Source of the DNA: Casimicrobium huifangae
GTDB lineage: Bacteria > Pseudomonadota > Gammaproteobacteria > Burkholderiales > Casimicrobiaceae
Assembly: GCF_009746125.1 (NCBI RefSeq)
Contig: NZ_CP041352.1
Coordinates: 4,200,436 to 4,264,435 of the forward strand
Length of the DNA stretch: 64,000 bases
Direction: 5' to 3'
The notes below the pieces were generated by a model, which did no database searches, was not told the origin of the DNA, and saw only the letters and a program-made list of their open reading frames with translations. Below are positions 33,817 to 41,557 of this stretch, one piece after another. Position 1 is the first letter of the stretch. Every line of letters starts with the position of its first letter. A program made the translations under genes and the position numbers.

Positions 33817-35094
33817 TCAGATGGCACGGTCCACACGTTGCGCGCGGTCTGCCTTGAATTCTGGTGGTTGGTAGTGTTCAAAAAAGTGCAGAAGTACCTG
33901 CGTGGCGGTTTCAGCATCCTCCGCCGTGATCGTCTCGTCGGGATGGTGACTGATGCCGTTGTTGCCGCAGCGCATGAAGAGCATTGCCATTGGCGCTACG
34001 GCCGGGAAGACCATCGCGTCGTGCCCGGCGCCGCTGGGCAAATAGCGCGGCGCAATGCCCTGGGCGGCGATGGCCACCTCGAACTGCTTCTGCAGCGAAG
34101 GGTCGCACAATGCTGCAGGCTCGTCGTAAAGCGTTTCAATGGCTAGCCGCACGTTGCGTCGCGCTGCGATGCGCAGCAGCTCACTCTTGAACGCAGCGAC
34201 GGCTGCTGTGCGAATGCTGTCGGTGCCTGAGCGCACGTCGATGGTGAACTCCACATCCTGCGGAATGACGTTGATGGCGCCGGGTTTGACCGTGAGCTTG
34301 CCGACGGTACCGACCAGCCCGGCGTTCTCCGTGCAATAGCGTTCCACCAGCAGGATCATCTCGGCAGCAGCGGTCAGCGCGTCCTGCCGCGCCCCCATGG
34401 GCACGGTGCCGGCGTGGCCGGCGAGGCCGGTGACATTGAGTCGCATGCGCGTGGCGCCGGCAATCGCGGTCACCACACCCACGGCCAGCCCCTCGTTCAA
34501 CAGCACTGGCCCCTGCTCGATATGCGACTCGACAAACGCCACCACGTCACCGTGCTCACCATTGCGACGATCGAGCGATTGCCACGCGTCAGGGTCACCG
34601 CCGAAGTCAATGATCGCTTGCCGCATGCTGACGCCGCTGGAGTCGGTGCGTTCCAGCCAGGCCGGGTCGAACTGCCCTGCCATCGCGCGGCTACCCACCA
34701 GCGTCGCCGGGAAGCGAACGCCCTCCTCGTCACCGAAGCCAACGACTTCCAGCGTGTAGGGCAGCCGCTTGCCCTGGCGGTGCAGTTCGCGCACGCAGGC
34801 AATCGGCGAGAGGATGCCGAATAGCCCGTCGTACTTGCCGGCGTTGCGGACACTGTCCTGATGTGAACCGGTCATCACCACCGGCGCGAAAGGCACACCC
34901 GCCTCGTAGCGCCCAACGATGTTGCCGAGTTCGTCGAAACCGGCGGTCATGCCAGCGTCCCGCATGAGGCCGATCAGGTACTCGCCCGCCTGCTTGTGTT
35001 CTTTCGACAGGTAGGTGCGGGTGACTTGCGGCGCGTCCTCGCTGAATGTCGCCAGCAGGTCCGCCTGCCTGAGAATGTCGGGGCCGAATTTCAT
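33817..35094 (-). CDS. allC: Allantoate amidohydrolase
   Basis: A 425-residue enzyme of the hydantoinase/carbamoylase M20 branch, predicted to convert allantoate to ureidoglycine, CO2 and ammonia. TGSHQDSVRNAGKYDGLFG is the metal motif; FGDEEGVRFPATLVGSRAM, FVESHIEQGPVL and PSGAGHDAM are family segments. The ATG at 35094 is preferred to the longer frame (to 35238), whose extra residues are basic and overlap puuE. It lies 13 bp downstream of puuE in the same direction; with the divergent urate genes this supports allantoate over a carbamoyl amino acid. Confidence 0.88.
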   Translation of the reverse strand: MKFGPDILRQADLLATFSEDAPQVTRTYLSKEHKQAGEYLIGLMRDAGMTAGFDELGNIVGRYEAGVPFAPVVMTGSHQDSVRNAGKYDGLFGILSPIACVRELHRQGKRLPYTLEVVGFGDEEGVRFPATLVGSRAMAGQFDPAWLERTDSSGVSMRQAIIDFGGDPDAWQSLDRRNGEHGDVVAFVESHIEQGPVLLNEGLAVGVVTAIAGATRMRLNVTGLAGHAGTVPMGARQDALTAAAEMILLVERYCTENAGLVGTVGKLTVKPGAINVIPQDVEFTIDVRSGTDSIRTAAVAAFKSELLRIAARRNVRLAIETLYDEPAALCDPSLQKQFEVAIAAQGIAPRYLPSGAGHDAMVFPAVAPMAMLFMRCGNNGISHHPDETITAEDAETATQVLLHFFEHYQPPEFKADRAQRVDRAI

Positions 35095-35107
35095 GCCGGG
35101 TCTCCGC

Positions 35108-36040
35108 TTACTGCTTGTCTGGATGCACCGCACGCCAGTGCCGCGCGATGTCGATGCGGCGCGCCACCCAGACGCGGTCGTGTTTTTCGACGTGATCAAG
35201 AAACTTTTGCAAGCCCTTGAGTCGTGCCGGCTTGCCAAGCAGCCGGCAGTGCATGCCCACGCTCATCATCTTGGGCCGGTCCTCGCCCTCGGCGTACAGC
35301 ACGTCGAAGGTGTCGATCAGGTACTGCGCAAAATCCTGCCCGTTGGCGAAACCTGCGGCCGACGAGAATTTCATGTCGTTGGCGTCGAGCGTATAGGGCA
35401 CGATGAGCTGCCGTTTGACGGCTCCATCGGCCATCGCGACTGGCAGGTAGAACGGCAGGTCATCGCCATAGTGATCGCTGTCGTATTCAAAGCCACCGTG
35501 CTCAAGCACGAGGCGTTTGGTATTCGGACTGTCACGACCGGTGTACCAGCCAAACGGCCATTGCCCACCGGTCAGTTCACGAATGACGCGCGTGGCCTCG
35601 GCAATCTGGCGGCGTTCTTCACTTTCCGCCATGTGCTGGTGATGAATCCAGCGCAGGCCGTGCGAGGCAATTTCGTGGCCGAGTTCGCAGAACGCGGCCG
35701 TCGCTTCGCGATGCCGCTGCAGTGCCGCCGCTACGCCGAAGACGGTCAATGGCAGATTGCGCGTTGCAAATTCACGCAGGATGCGCCACAGGCCGGCGCG
35801 AGAACCGTACTCGTACATCGACTCCATCGACAGATGGCGCGCCTCGAAGGCGGCAGCACCATTGATTTCCGACAGGAAGGTCTCGGACGCCGCGTCGCCG
35901 TGCAGAACACAGTTTTCCGCCCCCTCTTCGTAGTTCAGCACGAAGTTGATGGCGATCCGCGCGCGGTTGGGCCATTGCGCAAGGGGTGGCGTGCGGCCGT
36001 AGCCAACGAGGTCGCGGGGGTAGTCGGGAGTCCAGCTCAT
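35108..36040 (-). CDS. puuE: Allantoinase PuuE
   Basis: A 310-residue polysaccharide-deacetylase-like allantoinase that opens allantoin to allantoate. YPRDLVGYGRTPP and INFVLNYEEGAEN are the PuuE start motifs. LGHEIASHGLRWIHHQHM supplies the His cluster and GWYTGRDSPNTKRL the active-site loop. The ATG at 36040 (MSWTPDYPRD) is chosen over an upstream TTG at 36058. It is divergent from hyi with about 155 bp between, where shared control is likely. Confidence 0.94.
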   Translation of the reverse strand: MSWTPDYPRDLVGYGRTPPLAQWPNRARIAINFVLNYEEGAENCVLHGDAASETFLSEINGAAAFEARHLSMESMYEYGSRAGLWRILREFATRNLPLTVFGVAAALQRHREATAAFCELGHEIASHGLRWIHHQHMAESEERRQIAEATRVIRELTGGQWPFGWYTGRDSPNTKRLVLEHGGFEYDSDHYGDDLPFYLPVAMADGAVKRQLIVPYTLDANDMKFSSAAGFANGQDFAQYLIDTFDVLYAEGEDRPKMMSVGMHCRLLGKPARLKGLQKFLDHVEKHDRVWVARRIDIARHWRAVHPDKQ

Positions 36041-36195
36041 GATGTTTGGGGCATGCAAGTCGCGCAGTCTAGCGAGCGAGATGCCTCGCCCCTAGCGGTC
36101 GCGGGTTATGGGGGCTATTGTGCCGCGCCGCCCAGGGCCGTCGCATTGTGCGGGTTCTTGGCATACTTGCCGCGTCAAGTCACGCCGTCAGCATC

Positions 36196-36972
36196 ATGCC
36201 CAAATTCTCCGCCAACCTCTCCTTCCTGTTTCAGGAGCTGCCGTTCATGGAGCGTCTCGAGGCCGCCGCCCGCGCCGGTTTTCGGGCAGTGGAATACATG
36301 GCGCCCTACCCCTATGATGCCCGCGAGATCGCTGCGGTTCTAAAGACCAATGGGCTGACGCAGGCGCTCTTCAACCTGCCGGCGGGTGACTGGGACCAAG
36401 GTGAACGGGGGCTCGCGTGTCTGCCGGGCCGAGAGGCTGAATTCCGCGATGGCGTTGCCAGGGCCATTGAATATGCGCATGCACTGGGCTGCGAACGGGT
36501 GAACTGCCTTGCCGGACGGCGCCCCGACACTGTTGACCCCGCCACAGCGCGACGCACGATGGTGGCCAATCTGCGCCACGCTGCCGCCGAGTGCAAGCGC
36601 GAGGGCATCCGGCTGGTGACGGAGCCGATCAACCACTTTGACATCCCCGGCTACTTTGTCAATCGCACGGCTGAAGCGTTGTCGATCATGGACGAAGTTG
36701 GTTCGGACAATCTGTTTTTGCAGTACGACGTCTATCACGCCCAGCGCATGGAGGGCGAACTGGGCGCCACACTGAGCGCGCAAATCGGACGCATCGGCCA
36801 TATCCAGATCGCCGACAACCCCGGCCGTCACGAGCCCGGCACCGGTGAAATCAACTATGACTGGGTACTCCGGCACATTGACGCACTTGGCTATGACGGC
36901 TGGGTGGGATGCGAATACCGGCCGCAGACCAATACCGAGGCCGGTCTCGGCTGGATGTCCCGCTATCGCTAG
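36196..36972 (+). CDS. hyi: Hydroxypyruvate isomerase
   Basis: A 258-residue TIM-barrel isomerase interconverting hydroxypyruvate and tartronate semialdehyde. It begins MPKFSANLSFLFQELPFMER. LVTEPINHFDIPGYFVN, FLQYDVYHAQRMEG and HIQIADNPGRHEPGTGEINYD hold the metal-binding Glu, Asp, His and Glu residues of the family. It processes glyoxylate-derived C3 units, the end product of urate breakdown. The ATG at 36196 gives normal length; the upstream in-frame extension is atypical. Confidence 0.93.
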   Translation: MPKFSANLSFLFQELPFMERLEAAARAGFRAVEYMAPYPYDAREIAAVLKTNGLTQALFNLPAGDWDQGERGLACLPGREAEFRDGVARAIEYAHALGCERVNCLAGRRPDTVDPATARRTMVANLRHAAAECKREGIRLVTEPINHFDIPGYFVNRTAEALSIMDEVGSDNLFLQYDVYHAQRMEGELGATLSAQIGRIGHIQIADNPGRHEPGTGEINYDWVLRHIDALGYDGWVGCEYRPQTNTEAGLGWMSRYR

Positions 36973-37241
36973 CTCTGCGTGTTGGCTCTCGTCCACCATA
37001 GGCCTCATAGACCACCGCTTATAGCCAAGGCCTGGAGCTGACTCTAGACTCCTGCGTCTTGGCTTGCTCGCGTCCCCTTCGCCATCGGTCTTCACCGGCG
37101 CGACGGGGCATGGGCACGGCCAGGCTGGCGATTGGCGGAGGAGCGCTGATCGCCGCGCGGCACCGGAAGCGGAATGGCATGATTGTTGCGCCACGCGCAT
37201 GCCTCTGGTTGCCATTGAACGTCATCGCAAGGAGGGAAACG

Positions 37242-38732
37242 ATGTCCGATTCCGCTGTCCACCCGGTGGATGAAAAGCTGCCACTGCCCCGACTCGGTGC
37301 GCTTGGCCTGCAACACGTGCTGGTGATGTATGCCGGCGCGGTCGCGGTGCCGCTGATCGTCGGGCGTGCGCTCAAGCTCACGCCAGAGCAGGTCACCATG
37401 CTGATTCAGGCAGATCTGTTTTGTTGCGGCATCGTCACGCTGATTCAGTCGCTGGGTGCGACGCAGTGGCTTGGCGTCCGCCTGCCGGTCATGATGGGGG
37501 TCACTTTCGCGTCCGTTGCGCCGATGGTGGCGATGGCGGGCAGCAATCCGGGGCTTGCGGGCGCGGGCGCGATCTTTGGCGCCATTATTGGTGCGGGCGT
37601 AATCAGCATGTTGATCGCACCGATCGTCAGTCGCATGCTGCGCTTTTTTCCACCGGTCGTGACGGGAACGATCATCGCCGTGATCGGCATTAGCCTGATG
37701 CGAATCGGCATCAACTGGATTTTCGGCAATCCGGTCGGGCCAACCGCGCCGTCAATGGTCAACCCCGATCACGCCAAGTGGCTGGCCGATGTGACTGCGG
37801 CAGCCTCCGCCCCCGGCTCCGCGCTGCCGGCGCTGCCAAAAGGCGTGACACTGGCGCCGAGCGTGCCCAACCCGAAATATGCAGAGCTTGCGGGCGTGGG
37901 GATCGCGGCGCTGGTGCTGGTATCGATCCTGCTGATTGCGCGCTTCGCCAGGGGCTTTGTCTCGAACATTGCGGTGTTGATCGGCATCGTCATTGGCGGC
38001 GTGGTCGCCACGATCACCGGCAAGATGAATTTCGACAAGGTCGTCAAAGCGCCGCTCTTCGACATGGTGCTGCCATTTGAGATCGCCACGCCCACCTTTG
38101 ACCCAATCCTGATCCTGACCATGACGCTGGTGATGATTGTGGTGATGATCGAATCCACCGGCATGTTCCTGGCACTTGGCGAAATGACCGGCCGCAAGGT
38201 GGACCAGAAGGCGCTGGCTGCCGGGCTGCGCACCGATGGCTTGGGCACGCTGATTGGTGGCATCTTCAACACCTTCCCCTACACCAGCTTTTCGCAGAAC
38301 GTTGGTCTTGTTGCGGTGACCGGTGTGCGCTCGCGCTTCGTCTGCGTGGCGGGCGGCATCATTCTGGTGCTGCTGGGTTTGCTGCCGAAGCTCGCCGCAT
38401 TGGTGGAGTCGCTGCCGACGGTGGTGCTGGGTGGCGCCGGGCTGGTGATGTTCGGCATGGTGGCCGCCACCGGTATACGCATCCTTGCCAACGTGGACTT
38501 CAAGAACAGCCGCTACGACGCCTTCATCGTGGCAGTGTCGATTGGTATCGGCATGATTCCGCTGGTGGCGCCGAATTTCAAGCAGTGGATGCCGCACGAC
38601 ATTCATCCGCTGATCGAATCCGGCATCCTGCTGTCGTCACTGGCAGCTGTGCTGCTCAACCTGTTCTTCAATGGTGCGCGTGGCGATGACAGCGCAGCGG
38701 TTGAGGCAGCCAAGCAGGCGGATTCTCACTAA
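37242..38732 (+). CDS. NCS2 family purine/urate permease
   Basis: A 496-residue membrane transporter with roughly 12-14 hydrophobic segments. LGALGLQHVLVMYAGAVAVPLIVG is the first helix, LPVMMGVTFASVAPM the family's substrate-region motif, and FNTFPYTSFSQNVGLVAVTGVRSR the NCS2 signature. AAGGAGG lies before the ATG at 37242; the longer frame from 37059 is spurious. Context with uraD, uraH and puuD points to urate or xanthine as substrate (UacT/XanQ-like), but specificity cannot be read directly. The 269 bp between hyi and this gene holds no other gene. Confidence 0.92.
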   Translation: MSDSAVHPVDEKLPLPRLGALGLQHVLVMYAGAVAVPLIVGRALKLTPEQVTMLIQADLFCCGIVTLIQSLGATQWLGVRLPVMMGVTFASVAPMVAMAGSNPGLAGAGAIFGAIIGAGVISMLIAPIVSRMLRFFPPVVTGTIIAVIGISLMRIGINWIFGNPVGPTAPSMVNPDHAKWLADVTAAASAPGSALPALPKGVTLAPSVPNPKYAELAGVGIAALVLVSILLIARFARGFVSNIAVLIGIVIGGVVATITGKMNFDKVVKAPLFDMVLPFEIATPTFDPILILTMTLVMIVVMIESTGMFLALGEMTGRKVDQKALAAGLRTDGLGTLIGGIFNTFPYTSFSQNVGLVAVTGVRSRFVCVAGGIILVLLGLLPKLAALVESLPTVVLGGAGLVMFGMVAATGIRILANVDFKNSRYDAFIVAVSIGIGMIPLVAPNFKQWMPHDIHPLIESGILLSSLAAVLLNLFFNGARGDDSAAVEAAKQADSH

Positions 38733-38743
38733 GCGCGCCCGTC

Positions 38744-38806
38744 TTGTTGGAGCGGGCTCGCCCGCGAATGCCGCTTTGGCTATCGCGGGCAGACGCGCTC
38801 CCACAA
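38744..38806. repeat. REP-like inverted repeat
   Basis: TTGTTGGAGCGGGCTCGCCCGCGA at the left is mirrored by TCGCGGGCAGACGCGCTCCCACAA with small mismatches, around a 15-base loop. The form (GGAGCGGGCTYGCCCGCGA) is that of the REP palindromes well known from pseudomonads. It lies between the permease gene and uraD and could stabilise or terminate mRNA. Confidence 0.7.
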
Positions 38807-38830
38807 CGCCACAAGGATTAAGCTTCGCTC

Positions 38831-39349
38831 ATGCCCACGCTGCAACAAATCAACCAGTTCTCGCCCGCTGATTTCTCCGCCGCGTTCGGTGCGGTCTATG
38901 AGCATTCGTCATGGATCGCCGAGCGCGCCTTTGCCTCGAAGCCGGTCGCTGGCTTCGCGTCGCGAGCAGCCGTCCACGCGGCGCTGGTTGCAACCGTGCA
39001 ATCGGCGTCTGCGGCAGAGAAACTGGCGCTGCTCAACGCCCACCCGGAACTGGCGGGCAAGGAGGCGGCCGCCGGCACGCTCACCAGTGAGTCAACACGG
39101 GAACAGGCGGCCGCCGGGCTCTCGGCAATGACCGCAGAAGACGTGACGCAACTGCGCGAACTCAATGCGCGATACCGCGAGAAGTTTGGTTTTCCTTTCA
39201 TCATCGCGGCGCGCAACAACACGCAGGGCGCGATCTTCGGCGCCATCAAGTCGCGGTTGCTGAACACTCGCGACATGGAGTTCAACAACAACCTGATGCA
39301 GGTCGGCGAGATCGCCCGCCTGCGTCTGCTCGACATCATCACCGAATAG
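38831..39349 (+). CDS. uraD: OHCU decarboxylase
   Basis: A 172-residue helical enzyme that decarboxylates 2-oxo-4-hydroxy-4-carboxy-5-ureidoimidazoline to S-allantoin. LLNAHPELAGKEA contains the catalytic His, STREQAAAGLSAM and LNARYREKFGFPFIIAARN are family motifs, and RLLNTRDMEF lies near the end. uraH follows with only 2 bases between, so the two consecutive reactions are co-expressed. Confidence 0.96.
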   Translation: MPTLQQINQFSPADFSAAFGAVYEHSSWIAERAFASKPVAGFASRAAVHAALVATVQSASAAEKLALLNAHPELAGKEAAAGTLTSESTREQAAAGLSAMTAEDVTQLRELNARYREKFGFPFIIAARNNTQGAIFGAIKSRLLNTRDMEFNNNLMQVGEIARLRLLDIITE

Positions 39350-39351
39350 CG

Positions 39352-39702
39352 ATGGGCAAGCTCTCAACACACATCCTCGACACCGTGCACGGTGGCCCGG
39401 CGGCCAATGTGCTCATTGAGCTTTACTCGATGGAGCCGTCGCCGAAGCTGCTGGTCACCGTGCGCACCAATGCCGATGGCCGTACTGACGCACCGCTGCT
39501 GAAAGATGCGGACGTGAAGCGCGGTCGCTACCGGCTGGTGTTTCACGTTGGCGAGCACTTCCGCAGCAAAGGCGTGCCGTTGCCCGACCCGCCATTCGTT
39601 GACGTGGTGCCGATTGACTTCGGCATCGCCGAAGATGGTGGCAGCTATCACGTACCGCTGGTGTGTTCGCCGTGGACCTATTCGACCTATCGGGGAAGTT
39701 AG
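39352..39702 (+). CDS. uraH: 5-hydroxyisourate hydrolase
   Basis: A 116-residue transthyretin-like enzyme hydrolysing 5-hydroxyisourate to OHCU. LSTHILDTVHGGPAANV is the N-terminal motif with the catalytic His, and the C-terminal YHVPLVCSPWTYSTYRGS carries the second His and the signature YRGS end. It follows uraD by 2 bases. A strong hairpin separates it from puuD. Confidence 0.97.
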   Translation: MGKLSTHILDTVHGGPAANVLIELYSMEPSPKLLVTVRTNADGRTDAPLLKDADVKRGRYRLVFHVGEHFRSKGVPLPDPPFVDVVPIDFGIAEDGGSYHVPLVCSPWTYSTYRGS

Positions 39703-39730
39703 TGCGCATGCTCGCACAGGACGAATGACC

Positions 39731-39772
39731 AATGACGAGTGACGAGTCCCGCATGTCTCGTCACTCGTCATT
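39731..39772. repeat. Perfect 16-bp inverted repeat
   Basis: AATGACGAGTGACGAG (39731-39746) and CTCGTCACTCGTCATT (39757-39772) are exact complements around a 10-base loop. Further copies of the 7-mer motif (GACGAAT, ATTCGTC) flank them. It sits between uraH and puuD, about 24 bases before the puuD start. Confidence 0.8.
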
Positions 39773-39796
39773 CGTCACCCGTCATTGCGAAGCACT

Positions 39797-40984
39797 ATGG
39801 AAAATTACATCGGCGACTGGCTGAACCTGCTGCTGCGCTGGCTGCACGTGATCACCGGCATCGCGTGGATCGGCTCATCGTTCTACTTTGTCTGGCTGGA
39901 CAACAGCCTGGTCAGGCCTGCGGCGCAGGATCTCAAGGACAAGGGCGTTGACGGCGAGCTGTGGGCCGTGCACGGCGGCGGCTTTTACAACCCGCAGAAG
40001 TACATGGTCGCGCCGAAACAGTTGCCCGAGCACCTGCACTGGTTCTACTGGGAGAGCTACTGGACGTGGATGAGCGGTTTTGCGCTGTTCGTCGTGCTCT
40101 ACCTGTTCAACGCGCAGACTTTCCTGATCGACAAGAATGTCTTCGCGTGGGATTCATCGGCGGCGGCGATTGTCGCCTCGCTCGTCTATCTGGTGATGGG
40201 CTGGGTGGTCTACGACGGCATCTGCCGCGCGTTTGGCCAGCGCAAGAACGGTGATCTGATCGTCGGCGTACTGGTGTTCGTTTACGTGATTGCAGCCACC
40301 TTCATCGCCTGTCATCTGTTTGCCGGCCGCGCCGCGTTCCTGCTCACCGGTGCGATGCTGGCGACTGCAATGAGCGCGAATGTGCTAATGGTGATCATTC
40401 CGGGCCAGAAGAAGACGGTCGCGGCGATGAAGGCCGGGCAGAAGCCCGACCCGATGCACCCGATGCGCGCCAAGCAGCGCAGCGTGCACAACACCTATTT
40501 CACGCTGCCGGTTCTGTTCGCGATGCTTTCGAACCATTACAGCATGACCTATAGCGCGCCAAACAACTGGCTGGTGCTGGCGCTCATCATGCTGGCCGGT
40601 GCGCTGATCCGGCAATTCTTCGTGCTCAAGCACAAGGGCAAGCGCGACTACAAGTTCTTCGCGATGGGTGCAGCGTTGCTGGCAGCGGTCGCCATCTGGA
40701 TCGCTCCGTCACCGCGGTCATCGACGAGCGGCGAGGCGGCAACGCCAAAGTTCGCCGAGGTCAAGGTGATTGTCGAGCAGCGTTGCCAGATGTGTCATAA
40801 CGCGCAGGTATTCTCAAAGAACATTCAGCTTCACACCCCCGAACTGATCATCAAGAACGCCCAGGCGATGTACCAGCAGGCGGTGGTTGCGCGGGTGATG
40901 CCGATGGCCAACTCAACCCAGATGACGGACAGTGAGCGCGACAAGCTTGGTGCCTGGGTCAAGGCAGGCGCGAAACCGGAGTGA
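39797..40984 (+). CDS. puuD: Urate hydroxylase PuuD with C-terminal cytochrome c motif
   Basis: A 395-residue membrane enzyme oxidising urate to 5-hydroxyisourate. It begins WLNLLLRWLHVITGIAWIG and has about eight membrane helices, with conserved WFYWESYWTW and HNTYFTLPVLFAMLSNHY segments. A C-terminal domain from about residue 315 carries the haem motif CQMCH (Cys330, Cys333, His334), so electrons pass to the respiratory chain. This makes it a membrane alternative to uricase. The ATG at 39797 is preceded by the hairpin at 39731-39772. Confidence 0.95.
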   Translation: MENYIGDWLNLLLRWLHVITGIAWIGSSFYFVWLDNSLVRPAAQDLKDKGVDGELWAVHGGGFYNPQKYMVAPKQLPEHLHWFYWESYWTWMSGFALFVVLYLFNAQTFLIDKNVFAWDSSAAAIVASLVYLVMGWVVYDGICRAFGQRKNGDLIVGVLVFVYVIAATFIACHLFAGRAAFLLTGAMLATAMSANVLMVIIPGQKKTVAAMKAGQKPDPMHPMRAKQRSVHNTYFTLPVLFAMLSNHYSMTYSAPNNWLVLALIMLAGALIRQFFVLKHKGKRDYKFFAMGAALLAAVAIWIAPSPRSSTSGEAATPKFAEVKVIVEQRCQMCHNAQVFSKNIQLHTPELIIKNAQAMYQQAVVARVMPMANSTQMTDSERDKLGAWVKAGAKPE

Positions 40985-41027
40985 GTTGCGCTTTCGGTTG
41001 GCAACAGCTTTTCTCTGAAAGCCTTAT

Positions 41028-41092
41028 CGAATTTGGGCTCAATGGCGGGATTGACTAAATTTCGACTTTTCGTGTTTTATGGCTCTTAGCCC
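41028..41092 (+). repeat. Dispersed 65-bp repeat, copy B
   Basis: CGAATTTGGGCTCA, then TCGACTTTTCG, then TAGCCC appear in the same order and spacing as on the minus strand of 3622-3685. It lies between puuD and the rnpB promoter. The overlapping AGCCC...GGGCTTTT (41088-41109) could act as a terminator for puuD. Confidence 0.55.
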
Positions 41093-41172
41093 AATCGGGA
41101 CGGGCTTTTATGCTGAAAGCTGCTGCTCGTTCTGGTTGCATCCGCACCTGTCGTCGCCACTCGCAGATGCGG

Positions 41173-41178
41173 GATAAT
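41173..41178 (+). promoter_or_regulatory. -10 box of rnpB
   Basis: GATAAT lies 7 bp before the inferred RNase P RNA 5' end. The -35 position (about 41150-41155) has no good match. Confidence 0.5.
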
Positions 41179-41184
41179 TGCTGC

Positions 41185-41534
41185 GGAAGCCGGCTGGGCA
41201 GTCGCTGGTCACGCAAGTGACGGGAGGAAGGTCCGGGCTCCATAGAGCAGGGTAACGGCTAACGGCCGTCCGCCGAAAACCGCAAGGCATAAGGCGAGGA
41301 CCAGGGCCACAGAGACGAGCGTATTCAGTTACGGTGAAACGCGGCAACCTCTACCCGGAGCAATACCAAATAGGCATGCGCCGTGAGCGAGCAATCGCTC
41401 ACCCAAGGCGGCTCGTCGGAGCGTGCGGGTAGGTAGCTTGAGCCCACCGGCAACGGTGGGCCTAGAGGAATGACTGCTGCGGCGAACCGGGTCACACCGG
41501 CCGCCGACAGAACCCGGCCTACAGGCCGGCTTCC
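41185..41534 (+). ncRNA. rnpB: RNase P RNA (type A)
   Basis: This is the catalytic RNA that matures tRNA 5' ends. Universal segments are visible: GGAGGAAGGTCCGGGCTCC, then GGGTAACGGCTAACGGCCG, then AGAGGAATGACTGC, and ACAGAACCCGGC near the 3' end. The ends pair as P1: GGAAGCCGGC at the start against GCCGGCTTCC at 41525-41534. Total length about 350 nt fits type A. It fills most of the gap between puuD and the convergent chpA gene. Confidence 0.95.
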
Positions 41535-41557
41535 ATCTTCAGCCCAGGCCGGCCTTG

